Origin: JAAXTX01 sp035560715
GTDB taxonomy: Bacteria; Patescibacteriota; Minisyncoccia; Moranbacterales; UBA1568
DNA length: 33,875 bases
NCBI GenBank assembly: GCA_035560715.1
Contig: DATMYW010000036.1
Coordinates: forward strand, 1-33,875
Direction of reading: 5' to 3'
Shown: positions 8,544-16,186 of the stretch, piece after piece
How positions within the stretch are numbered: the stretch's first letter is position 1
Layout of the letters: the number at the start of each line of letters is the position of its first letter
Notes under the pieces: model-generated
The model's input: the letters and a program-made list of their open reading frames with translations, nothing else
What the model was told of the DNA's origin: nothing
The model's database searches: none
Translations under genes and position numbers: made by a program

Positions 8544-9542
8544 ATGGAACGGAAACGGATCGCTATCAACGGGTTCGGGCGCATCGGTCGTTCGGCGTTC
8601 AAGATCGCGCTCGAGCGCGAGGGGTCGGAAGTGGTCGCAATCAATGACCTGACCGACGCCGCGACCTTGGCGCACTTGTTGAAATACGATACCGCATATG
8701 GGACGTATCGTCGCGAGGTCTCGTCCGAGAAGGATGCGATCGTCGTCGACGGGCGCCGGTACCCGGTCTATGCGGAGCCCGATCCGAAGAATCTTCCATG
8801 GAAGGAACTCGGTGTCGATACGGTGCTTGAATGCACGGGCCGGTTCGTGGACGGGGATTCCGCGGGACAGCATCTCACGGCGGGAGCGAAGAAGGTCGTC
8901 CTGTCCGCGCCGCCTAAGGGTGAGAACGAGATCCCGACGTATCTGATCGGAGTGAACGACCGTCAATACAAGGGCGAGCCGATCGTCTCGAACGCGTCGT
9001 GTACCACGAATTGCCTCGCGCCAGTTGCCAAGATCGTCGCGGATCGGTTTGGCATCGTGAAGGCGATGATGACGACCATCCATTCCTATACCGCTGACCA
9101 GAACCTGGAGGACGGTCCGCACAAGGACTTACGCCGCGCGCGTGCCGCCGCACAGAACATAGTGCCGACCACGACCGGAGCGGCTCTCTCGGTGACGCGT
9201 CTCATGCCCGAGATTGCCGGCAAGTTCGACGGACTCGCGGTCCGCGTGCCTACTATCGTCGGATCGCTGACCGACTTCACGTTCCTCGTTTCCAAACAGA
9301 CGACTGCCGATGAGGTGAATGCCGCATTGGAAGAGGCCTCGCGGGACGCGGAATATTCGCGCGCGCTCGCTGTCACCCGTGAGCCGCTCGTCTCATCGGA
9401 TTTCATCGGGAACCCGTACTCGAGTATCGTCGACTTGTCGCTCACCAAGGTCGTCGATGGCGACCTCGTGAAGGTCATGGCGTGGTATGATAACGAATGG
9501 GGATATTCGAACCGTCTCGTCGAACTCGCGGAGCAGATCTGA
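8544..9542 (+). CDS. gap: Glyceraldehyde-3-phosphate dehydrogenase
   Basis: A 332-residue type I GAPDH that oxidises glyceraldehyde-3-phosphate to 1,3-bisphosphoglycerate with NAD(P). It has the N-terminal Rossmann motif INGFGRIGR, the catalytic SNASCTTNC with Cys153, HSYTADQ, and the C-terminal WYDNEWGYSNR. Together with galT, tpiA and fba it forms a sugar-phosphate cluster; phosphoglycerate kinase is not in the window. The start is ATG 8544, with no SD. Confidence 0.97.
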   Translation: MERKRIAINGFGRIGRSAFKIALEREGSEVVAINDLTDAATLAHLLKYDTAYGTYRREVSSEKDAIVVDGRRYPVYAEPDPKNLPWKELGVDTVLECTGRFVDGDSAGQHLTAGAKKVVLSAPPKGENEIPTYLIGVNDRQYKGEPIVSNASCTTNCLAPVAKIVADRFGIVKAMMTTIHSYTADQNLEDGPHKDLRRARAAAQNIVPTTTGAALSVTRLMPEIAGKFDGLAVRVPTIVGSLTDFTFLVSKQTTADEVNAALEEASRDAEYSRALAVTREPLVSSDFIGNPYSSIVDLSLTKVVDGDLVKVMAWYDNEWGYSNRLVELAEQI

Positions 9543-9585
9543 TTCCCGATTTTCGGCTTTCGACTTTTCACTTTCGACTTCCGTC
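9543..9585. repeat. Pyrimidine-rich spacer with CTTTCGACTT words
   Basis: On the - strand it reads as successive GTCGAAA/GTGAAAA words, the same family as the spacer after fba and the tandem array inside the gene at 17304. The run ends directly at the next start codon. Confidence 0.45.
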
Positions 9586-11175
9586 ATGTACGACCTCCTC
9601 ATCAAGAACGGTACCGTGATAGATGGCTCGGGGGACGCGATGTTCCGGGCCGATGTCGCCGTGACGGAGGGACGGATCGTCGCCGTCGGTCGGTTTCAAG
9701 AAGCGGCGGCGCGGACCATAGACGCCTCGGGGTGTTACGTGGCCCCGGGCTTCATCGATGTCAACAATCACTCCGATACGTACTGGGAGATATTCCGTAA
9801 TCCGGGCCAGCACGGGATGCTCCTGCAGGGTGTGACGACGATCGTCGGCGGGAACTCCGGTGCATCGCTCGCGCCCTTGATTGAACCGGAGAGCCTCCGC
9901 GCCATCCAGAAGTGGACGGACGTCGATTCCGTGAGTTTCAACTGGTTGTCCATGAAGGAATTCCTCGGTGAGATGGGGCGCAGGCCGCTCTCCGTCAACT
10001 TCGCGACGCTCGCGGGACACGGCACCATCCGTCGCGGCGTCCTGCGCAACCCGACGAAGAAGCCGTCGGAGAACGATTTGGACGCGATGAAGCTGCTTCT
10101 CCGCCGAGCACTCGACGAAGGGGCGATCGGCTTCTCGACCGGTCTCAAGTTCACGCATGCGAGACTGGCCGAAGACAAGGAAATCGCGGAACTGCTCACT
10201 CTGGTCGCCAAGCGCAAGGGTATATACGCGACCTATCTCCGCGACGAGGGGGAAAACCTGCTCCGTGCGGCCGAGGAAGCCGTCCTTTCAGCGAAACGAT
10301 CCGGCGTTCCGCTCCACATTTCTCATCTGAAGGCGGTCGGAAAGCGGAACTGGCACCTGTTCGGCGAAGCGCTCGACCTCATCCGCAACGCCGCGCTGGA
10401 CGGACTCGACATTACGTTCGACGTCTACCCGTACACCTCGAGCGGATCGGTTCTCTACACGTTCCTGCCTGACTGGGTGACCGAGAGCGGGCGCAAGACC
10501 ATGTTGCATCGTCTCCGGGACTACAAGGTCCGGCAGTCGGTCGTGCGTGATATGCGGGAGAGCGGACTCGACTACGCCGGGATGAGGATTTTTGTCTCGA
10601 CTCTCGCCCAGACGGCGGGGTCGAGGACGGTGGAGGAACTCGCCCAGACACAGCACCTGTCGCCGGAGGAGGTCGTGGTCGACATCCTGCTCGGAAGCGA
10701 AGGTCGTGCGATCGTGTCGCTCGAGGTCTCGAGTCCGGAGAACGTCGCCAAGGCGGTACAACATCCGTTTTCCATCATCAGTTCCAACGGGGTCGGGTAT
10801 TCCGCCGAGTATGGTTCAACCGGAAATATGGTCCATCCCAGGAATTTCGGCACGTTTCCCAAGGTCTTCGCGGAATATGTCCGCGGGAAGCGCACACTCT
10901 CTTGGGAAGAGGCGGTGCACAAGATGACCGGCAAGCCTGCCCTCAAGTTCGGTCTCGACGGGCGCGGTTTCTTGCGGGAGCGGGCCAAGGCTGATATCGT
11001 GGTATTCGATCCGGAGACGATTGCAGACCGCGCCACGATGGACGACCCCTTCCGGTATCCGGACGGGATCCGTGCGGTCATCGTCGGCGGCGTCGTCGCG
11101 GCCGAGAATGGGGAGTGGACCGGCGCTCGCGCCGGGGAGGTCATACGCTCGCGACGTCACGGGCTGTTCGGATAG
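9586..11175 (+). CDS. N-acyl-D-amino-acid deacylase (D-aminoacylase)-like amidohydrolase with altered catalytic residues
   Basis: A 529-residue amidohydrolase-superfamily protein. The order of motifs follows D-aminoacylase: PGFIDV, GVTTIVGGN, LHISHLKAVGK, FDVYPYTS, MVHPRNFGTFPKVF, KMTGKPA and the C-terminal ADIVVFDP strand. Key positions differ from the family rule: the metal-binding HxH reads Asn60-Asn-His62, the cysteine of GNCG is Ser91 (GNSG), and the usual catalytic SDG reads SNG (Asn401). Either the chemistry has changed or this is a distinct subfamily. D-aminoacylases deacylate N-acyl-D-amino acids; the neighbouring murD could hint at peptidoglycan-derived substrates, which is inference. 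The start is ATG 9586 (MYDLLIKNG), without an SD. Confidence 0.82.
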   Translation: MYDLLIKNGTVIDGSGDAMFRADVAVTEGRIVAVGRFQEAAARTIDASGCYVAPGFIDVNNHSDTYWEIFRNPGQHGMLLQGVTTIVGGNSGASLAPLIEPESLRAIQKWTDVDSVSFNWLSMKEFLGEMGRRPLSVNFATLAGHGTIRRGVLRNPTKKPSENDLDAMKLLLRRALDEGAIGFSTGLKFTHARLAEDKEIAELLTLVAKRKGIYATYLRDEGENLLRAAEEAVLSAKRSGVPLHISHLKAVGKRNWHLFGEALDLIRNAALDGLDITFDVYPYTSSGSVLYTFLPDWVTESGRKTMLHRLRDYKVRQSVVRDMRESGLDYAGMRIFVSTLAQTAGSRTVEELAQTQHLSPEEVVVDILLGSEGRAIVSLEVSSPENVAKAVQHPFSIISSNGVGYSAEYGSTGNMVHPRNFGTFPKVFAEYVRGKRTLSWEEAVHKMTGKPALKFGLDGRGFLRERAKADIVVFDPETIADRATMDDPFRYPDGIRAVIVGGVVAAENGEWTGARAGEVIRSRRHGLFG

Positions 11176-11186
11176 ATTCGGAAGTT

Positions 11187-12590
11187 ATGAAGCATGAGGA
11201 CCTCAAAGGGAAACGGGTGACGGTTTTCGGACTCGGAGTGAATGAAGGAGGCGTGGGGACGGTCGAATTCCTGGAGCGTGCCGGTGTCCACGAGATTATC
11301 GTGACGGACCGGAAGACTTGCGAGGAACTCGCCCCTTCACTTTCGCGACTGGACCGATACGAAAACATCACCTATGTCCTCGGGCGCCATCGTCCCGAGG
11401 ATTTTTCGCGTACCGATCTCGTGGTAAAGAATCCGGCGATACCGTGGACGAACAAGTACGTCCAACTGGCGGAGTCGGAAGGGATTCCTGTCGAGATGGA
11501 TTCGGGAATCTTCTTCGAGAACTGTCGGAATACGATTATCGGGGTCACGGGTACAAAGGGAAAGACGACCACGTCCGGACTGATTGCGCACATCCTCAGG
11601 GAATCGGGCCGACAGGTCGTTCCTGTTGGGGTCAGCCGTGAGCCGGTCCTCGGCGCGCTTGAGGGGCTCAATCCTGACGATACGGTCGTATTCGAGCTGT
11701 CGAGTTGGCGGCTTTCCGCGCTCGGACGTATCCAGATGAGTCCGCATATTGCTGTCTTCACGAATTTTTTTCCTGACCATCTCAACTATTACGGTTCCGT
11801 CGAAGCGTACCGGAACGACAAGCGTTTTCTCTATGCGTTTCAGCATGAGGGCGACGTACTGATCGCTGAAGCTGGACTCGATTTTATCAGGAAAGATGAT
11901 CCGTCGTCTGAGAAGATACTTTATTCCGCTTTGGGCGATAAGGTATCGAGCGATGGCGCATTCTTCCGGGGAGAGGAGGCTGTGGTCGTCCGCAACGGCA
12001 CCGAGACGGTCCTGTTCCGGACATCGGATATCCGAATCCCCGGCGAACACATTCGTCAGGATGCCTTGGCCGCTTCAGTCGCGGCCTTCGTATCCGGCAT
12101 TTCCGGAAGTGAAATCGCGACGGCACTGCGGACATTCCGCGGGATGCCGCATCGGCTCGAACTCGTCGCCGAAGGGCGCGGCGTCTCGTATTATAATGAC
12201 TCGGCCGCGACTGTTCCCGAATCCGCAGTGTCCGCCTTGCGGTCATTCGATCGTCCGGTGGTCATTATCGCCGGCGGTTCGGACAAGGGGCTCGACTTCG
12301 GACCGTTGGCCGAAGAGATTCTCCGAAGGGCGAAGGCGGCCATTTTTCTCAAGGGGGAGGGGACGGATAAATTGTTTGCTGAAATCCGGAAACGGCCATA
12401 TGGCACGGAATTCCTCGAGGGATCCGAGAGCGTGTCCGGAATGGGGGAGGCGGTGGAAAAGTCGGTCCTCGTCTCCGAACCGGGAGATATCGTCCTCTTG
12501 TCCCCGGGTGCCGCGAGCTTCGGGATGTTCCGGAACGAATTCGACCGGGGTGAGAGGTTCCGGGAGGCGGTTGAGCGCCTCGCCACGTGA
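11187..12590 (+). CDS. murD: UDP-N-acetylmuramoyl-L-alanine--D-glutamate ligase
   Basis: A 467-residue Mur ligase that adds D-glutamate to UDP-MurNAc-L-Ala in the cytoplasmic peptidoglycan pathway. The N-terminal Rossmann-like domain begins VTVFGLGVNEGG. The ATP P-loop GVTGTKGKTTT spans residues 119-129. The central ELSSWRL and FFPDHLNYYGS and the C-terminal NDSAATVPESA and GGSDKGLDF match MurD best among the Mur ligases. The start is ATG 11187, 11 nt after the previous stop, with GGAAG as a weak SD. Confidence 0.93.
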   Translation: MKHEDLKGKRVTVFGLGVNEGGVGTVEFLERAGVHEIIVTDRKTCEELAPSLSRLDRYENITYVLGRHRPEDFSRTDLVVKNPAIPWTNKYVQLAESEGIPVEMDSGIFFENCRNTIIGVTGTKGKTTTSGLIAHILRESGRQVVPVGVSREPVLGALEGLNPDDTVVFELSSWRLSALGRIQMSPHIAVFTNFFPDHLNYYGSVEAYRNDKRFLYAFQHEGDVLIAEAGLDFIRKDDPSSEKILYSALGDKVSSDGAFFRGEEAVVVRNGTETVLFRTSDIRIPGEHIRQDALAASVAAFVSGISGSEIATALRTFRGMPHRLELVAEGRGVSYYNDSAATVPESAVSALRSFDRPVVIIAGGSDKGLDFGPLAEEILRRAKAAIFLKGEGTDKLFAEIRKRPYGTEFLEGSESVSGMGEAVEKSVLVSEPGDIVLLSPGAASFGMFRNEFDRGERFREAVERLAT

Positions 12591-12636
12591 TCGGTAGCGT
12601 TTCCGGTGTCATAAAATTTTCTCATAAACAACGAGT

Positions 12637-13596
12637 ATGGTCTACGACGTCATCATCATCGGGGGAGGACCGGCGGGAGTCACGGCCGGCGTGTACGCCG
12701 CGCGTAAGAAGATGCGGGCACTGCTTCTGACCGGCACCATCGGCGGATCGTCCTCCGTATCGGCGACCATCGAGAACTGGATCGGCGAGCCGTCGATCAC
12801 CGGAGTCGGCTTCGCGGAGAAACTGGAAACGCATCTCCGCGCGCAGGAGGGGATCGACATCCGGACCGACGAGGCCGTCACGGACATCCGAAAGAAAGAT
12901 GACGCGATATTCGAAGTGACCACGGAGAAGGGCGAGACGTTCGAGACGAAGTCGGTAATCGTCGCTTCGGGTGTCCGGCATCGGCCGCTTCGCGTTCCGG
13001 GCGAGGACACGTTCCGCGGCAAGGGTGTCGCGTACTGCTCGACGTGTGACGCGCCGTTCTTCCGCAACAAGCGAGTCGTCGTGGTCGGCGGCGGCAACTG
13101 CGCGTTCGAGGCGGTGGAAGACCTGTTGCCGTACGCGATCGCGGTGACGATCCTTACCATCGATCCGGAATTCACGGGAGACCCCGTCCTCCGCGAGCGT
13201 GTGCTCGCTTCCGACAAGGTGACGGCAGTCCGACTCGGAAAGTCCGAGGAGATCGTCGGCGAGCGTAAGGTGACCGCGCTCCGGTACGAGGACCTGTCGA
13301 CGAAGGAGCATAGGGAGATTCCCTGTGACGGCGTGTTCGTCGAGATCGGCATGATGCCGAACTCCGATCCCGTCCGCGATATCGCGGAGCGAACGAAAGG
13401 CGGCGAGATCGTCGTCAACCCGCGTACGTTCGAAACGACGTGTCCGGGAATCTTCGCGGCCGGAGACGTGACGGACCAGCCGTACCGACAGAACAATATT
13501 TCCGCAGGGCAGGGGGCGGTTGCAGCCCTCTCCGCGTACGACTTCATCCGCGGCGCCGGCGCCGGCAATCCGACCCTGGTCGTGCCGTTCGATTGA
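12637..13596 (+). CDS. Thioredoxin-reductase-like flavoprotein lacking the NADPH-binding HRR motif
   Basis: A 319-residue low-molecular-weight TrxR-type flavoprotein. The FAD site GGGPAGVTAGVYAAR, the redox CxxC (YCSTCD, Cys134 and Cys137) and the C-terminal FAD motif AAGDVTDQPYRQ are intact. The second Rossmann domain has GGGNCAFEA but not the HRRxxxR that grips the NADPH 2' phosphate; that stretch reads TIDPEFTGDPVLRERV. The reductant may be NADH, ferredoxin or another thiol carrier rather than NADPH. No thioredoxin gene lies nearby. The start is ATG 12637, with no SD. The stop codon overlaps the -35 box of the next promoter. Confidence 0.88.
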   Translation: MVYDVIIIGGGPAGVTAGVYAARKKMRALLLTGTIGGSSSVSATIENWIGEPSITGVGFAEKLETHLRAQEGIDIRTDEAVTDIRKKDDAIFEVTTEKGETFETKSVIVASGVRHRPLRVPGEDTFRGKGVAYCSTCDAPFFRNKRVVVVGGGNCAFEAVEDLLPYAIAVTILTIDPEFTGDPVLRERVLASDKVTAVRLGKSEEIVGERKVTALRYEDLSTKEHREIPCDGVFVEIGMMPNSDPVRDIAERTKGGEIVVNPRTFETTCPGIFAAGDVTDQPYRQNNISAGQGAVAALSAYDFIRGAGAGNPTLVVPFD

Positions 13597-13621
13597 CCGG
13601 CACGTTTTTTCGTGCTATAAT
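13593..13621 (+). promoter_or_regulatory. Strong sigma-70-type promoter of the CAP-domain gene
   Basis: TTGACC (13593-13598) and TATAAT (13616-13621) are separated by exactly 17 bp, with an extended TGC ahead of the -10 box. The -35 box overlaps the stop codon of the preceding flavoprotein gene. The expected 5' leader is about 65 nt. Confidence 0.8.
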
Positions 13622-13638
13622 GGAGGTGTTGAAGTGAA

Positions 13639-13674
13639 GAAAGCGGGTGTTTCAAGGGTGAAACAGCCGCTTTC
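13639..13674 (+). promoter_or_regulatory. Long leader hairpin before the CAP-domain gene
   Basis: GAAAGCGG (13639-13646) pairs with CCGCTTTC (13667-13674), and TGTTTCA (13648-13654) pairs with TGAAACA (13659-13665) around an AGGG loop. The result is a 15-bp stem with one internal G/G mismatch. It is followed by TCTTATTTTC, a weak U tract, and lies entirely in the 5' leader, 20 nt before the start codon. It could act as an attenuator, a stabiliser or a protein-binding site. The half-sites TGTTTCA/TGAAACA equal those of parS, but the centre is two bases too long. Confidence 0.6.
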
Positions 13675-13694
13675 TCTTATTTTCAAGGCAAACT

Positions 13695-14489
13695 ATGAAA
13701 CAGTCCCTCCTTATCGCCATCATCCTCGTGACGCTCATCCTTCCGACGAGCGGGGTTTCCGCGTCGGGTATGGAATCGCCGTGGGTCAAGGAGACGATCA
13801 CGCTTGCCAATAAGGAGCGCTCCGACCGCGGTATCGGCACGCTGTCCGAAAACGCCTCACTCGACAAGGCCGCGGCGATGAAGCTTGCGGACATGGAGAA
13901 GAACGGATACTTCGCCCACACGTCGCCGCAGGGACTTACGCCGTGGTCGTTCATGGACAGCGCGGGATACGGATATCGTTACGCAGGGGAGAACCTCGCC
14001 ATTCATTTCACCGATCCCGAAAGCGAGCACTCGGCGTGGATGAAGAGTGAGAAGCATTGTCAGAATATCCTCGACCCCCGGTATCGCGAGACAGGTATCG
14101 CGGTGAAAAAGATTTTCTTCGAAGGTCGCGAAACGATGCTTGTCGTCGAGATGTTCGGCACGCTTCCCGGACAGGAGGTTGCGACCAGCCTGACGAAGGA
14201 GGACACGCTCGCCATGTGTCGCGGGGAAGTCGGATCGGTATCAGGTGTCGCAGTCGAGCAGGCGAGCGGGACTCCTTCGCCGACGGGACGCATCGCACTC
14301 CTGTCCTCGCCCCTGTTCTCGGATATCGGCGAGTTCGGAATGGAATTGGTCGCTGTCGGTAAGGACCGGTACGGCGTCGCCGAACTGGTCGCTGCCGCGG
14401 TGCTCGCCCTTGCTCAGGTCGCGGCGGTGATCCTGTATACACGGCTCCTTCTTGCCCGCGAGACCCGCGAAGGCGTCTATCTCTCCTGA
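13695..14489 (+). CDS. Exported CAP/SCP-domain (YkwD-like) protein with C-terminal membrane segment
   Basis: A 264-residue protein. An N-terminal signal peptide (hydrophobic residues about 4-18, likely cut after VSASG) is followed by a CAP domain at about residues 30-160: LANKERSDRGI, the histidine of NGYFAHTSPQG, AGENLA, a second histidine in SEHSAWMKSEKH, and YRETGIAV. A serine/threonine-rich stretch leads to a hydrophobic segment at about 226-250 and a short basic tail, so the protein is probably anchored in the membrane with the CAP domain outside. CAP proteins occur in cell-wall and secreted contexts; the biochemical role is unclear. It has its own strong promoter and structured leader. 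The SD is weak (AAGG). Confidence 0.85.
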   Translation: MKQSLLIAIILVTLILPTSGVSASGMESPWVKETITLANKERSDRGIGTLSENASLDKAAAMKLADMEKNGYFAHTSPQGLTPWSFMDSAGYGYRYAGENLAIHFTDPESEHSAWMKSEKHCQNILDPRYRETGIAVKKIFFEGRETMLVVEMFGTLPGQEVATSLTKEDTLAMCRGEVGSVSGVAVEQASGTPSPTGRIALLSSPLFSDIGEFGMELVAVGKDRYGVAELVAAAVLALAQVAAVILYTRLLLARETREGVYLS

Positions 14490-14499
14490 TGACCGTGAT

Positions 14500-14707
14500 T
14501 CGCATCCCGCTTTCCGGCGGGAGGGAGTGTCCGGTATCCGGACGTTCCCTTCCGTCCGAAACGAAAGGACGGAACGTATCTTGAAATATCGGAAAATAAA
14601 AAGAAAAACAAATACCCGGAACGACCTTCCGGAAACCTTGAAAGGGATGAATCCTCTTCCCTCCTGTCTGGAACGCATCGCGTCCCGGCATTCACTCATA
14701 CAAGACG
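14500..14707 (+). other. Hairpin-rich untranslated stretch after the CAP gene (possible structured 3' UTR or small RNA)
   Basis: There is no convincing gene here. Four hairpins occur in order: CCCGC/GCGGG (14506-14521), a continuous 12-bp stem with two G-U pairs and a UAU loop (14523-14549), an 8-bp TTCCGTCC/GGACGGAA stem (14550-14574), and CCGGAA/TTCCGG (14616-14632). An A-rich single-stranded stretch lies between the third and fourth. A terminator at 14708 ends the region. I recognise no known RNA family, and I find no internal promoter. Confidence 0.45.
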
Positions 14708-14735
14708 ACCCCTTTGGAGGGGTTTTCTTTTTTTC
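14708..14735 (+). terminator. Rho-independent terminator
   Basis: ACCCCT and AGGGGT form a 6-bp stem around TTGG (14708-14723), followed by TTTCTTTTTTT. It ends the CAP transcript or its structured tail just before the murA promoter. Confidence 0.85.
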
Positions 14736-14755
14736 GTTTCACACGGTCCGTATCC

Positions 14756-14784
14756 TTGCCTCGGGCGGTCGTTTCGGCTACAAT
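14756..14784 (+). promoter_or_regulatory. Promoter of murA, predicted to give a leaderless transcript
   Basis: TTGCCT (14756-14761) and TACAAT (14779-14784) are separated by 17 bp. A start site six to eight bases downstream falls at 14790-14792, on the chosen ATG. Confidence 0.65.
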
Positions 14785-14791
14785 GTCAGGC

Positions 14792-16060
14792 ATGGAACGA
14801 TTCGAAATCAGGGGAGGAAAACCGCTTTCCGGAGCCATCGATGTCCGTGGATCGAAGAACGCGACGACTCCGATCCTGGCGGCGGCCCTCCTGTCGTCCG
14901 AAACCAGCGTCATACGCAATGTCCCGCGCATCGAGGACGTGTTCCGTATGCTCGAAATCCTGGAAAGTATGGGAGCGACGGTCGAATGGAAGGATGAACG
15001 GACCGTCGCGGTGACTCCATGCGATATCGACCCGTCGCGGATGGATATGGAGCGCGTGAAGAAGATCCGGTCCTCGATACTCCTTCTCGGGTCGCTCTCA
15101 GCACGGTTTGACCGGTTCTCGCTCTATCATCCCGGCGGATGCGTCATCGGGGCGCGGCCGGTCGGGACGCATTTCGACGCACTCGCGAAACTCGGCGTCG
15201 ACATTTCCGTATCGGAAGACGGCAAGCAATACCACATCGACGCCTCCAAACGGTCGCCCGGCAGGATCGCTCTCCGCGAAATGTCGGTCACGGCGACCGA
15301 GAACGCGATGATGCTCGCGGCGGGCATGCCGGGAAAGACGATCATCCGCGTCGCGGCCGCCGAGCCGCATGTCGAGGACCTCGGCCGCTTCCTCGGGAAA
15401 ATGGGCGCGAAGGTTTCGGGTCTCGGAACGCATGTCATCGAGATCGAAGGATCCGCGACGCTTCGGGGCGCGGATCACGCGGTCATCCCGGACGCGAACG
15501 AGGCGGCGACCTTCCTCATTCTCGGCGTGGCGACCAAGAGCCCGATCACCGTCTGCGGCGCGCGCGGGGAGCACCTCGACATCGTACTCGAGAAGCTTCG
15601 AGAGTTCGGGGCGGATTTCTGCATCGAAGGCGATTCGATCACCGTCGTCCCGGCGGGGCGGCTCGTCGCGGTACCGAAGATCGACACGCGGACGTATCCG
15701 GGCGTACCGACGGACGTGCAGGCGCCTTTGGGCGTGATCGCGGCGCTTGCTGACGGCGAGACGCTCATCTTCGACACGGTCTTCGAGGGCCGGTTCAATT
15801 ACGTTTCGGAGCTCGAGAAGATGCGCGCGCACGCGACCGTACTCAATCCCCACCAGGTCCTGTTCCGCGGTCCGGCGAAACTGTGTGGCACGACGATTCG
15901 AAGTTACGACCTCCGTGCCGGCGCGGCACTCATCATCGCGGCTCTGGCGGCGGAGGGCAAGACGGTCATCGAGGACATCTACCAGGTGGACCGCGGGTAC
16001 GAGCGGATCGAGGAACGTCTCTCGGCACTCGGCGCGGATATACGGCGTGTCGATGCGTAA
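14792..16060 (+). CDS. murA: UDP-N-acetylglucosamine 1-carboxyvinyltransferase
   Basis: A 422-residue enolpyruvyl transferase that catalyses the first committed step of peptidoglycan synthesis, joining phosphoenolpyruvate to UDP-GlcNAc. The N-terminal GSKNA lysine, the catalytic loop HPGGCVIGARPV with Cys117 (the fosfomycin target position), ATENAMMLA, YPGVPTDVQAP and the C-terminal DLRAGAALIIAALAAEG are all typical. An open frame continues upstream to 14714, but that extension lies in the promoter and terminator; homology starts at MERFEIRGG, ATG 14792. An ATG at 14783 is an alternative. Confidence 0.95.
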   Translation: MERFEIRGGKPLSGAIDVRGSKNATTPILAAALLSSETSVIRNVPRIEDVFRMLEILESMGATVEWKDERTVAVTPCDIDPSRMDMERVKKIRSSILLLGSLSARFDRFSLYHPGGCVIGARPVGTHFDALAKLGVDISVSEDGKQYHIDASKRSPGRIALREMSVTATENAMMLAAGMPGKTIIRVAAAEPHVEDLGRFLGKMGAKVSGLGTHVIEIEGSATLRGADHAVIPDANEAATFLILGVATKSPITVCGARGEHLDIVLEKLREFGADFCIEGDSITVVPAGRLVAVPKIDTRTYPGVPTDVQAPLGVIAALADGETLIFDTVFEGRFNYVSELEKMRAHATVLNPHQVLFRGPAKLCGTTIRSYDLRAGAALIIAALAAEGKTVIEDIYQVDRGYERIEERLSALGADIRRVDA

Positions 16061-16186
16061 CGCTTCGATAAAAGAGCGCAAAGACCAAGCGGAACACAAA
16101 ACCCGGAGCACGGAAACCAAGCAAAACACAAAACACAGATTCCGAATCATGGGGCTGTGTTCTGGGTCCCGTACTTTGCATGCATT
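16061..16186. repeat. Inverted low-complexity spacer between murA and mreB
   Basis: A purine-rich left half (GGAACACAAAACCCGGAGCA, then CAAAACACAAAACACAG) is answered by GGGGCTGTGTTCTGGGTCCC, its imperfect reverse complement, just before the mreB start. The words differ from those of other spacers but the mirrored layout is the same. Confidence 0.5.

Noticed and set aside
13648..13665. parS site
   Set aside because: Half-sites TGTTTCA and TGAAACA match, but the centre is AGGG instead of CG, and the site is better explained as part of a longer leader hairpin.
14452..14997. 181-codon frame between the CAP gene and murA
   Set aside because: It overlaps the CAP gene end, runs through hairpins and a terminator, enters murA in another frame and has no family resemblance.
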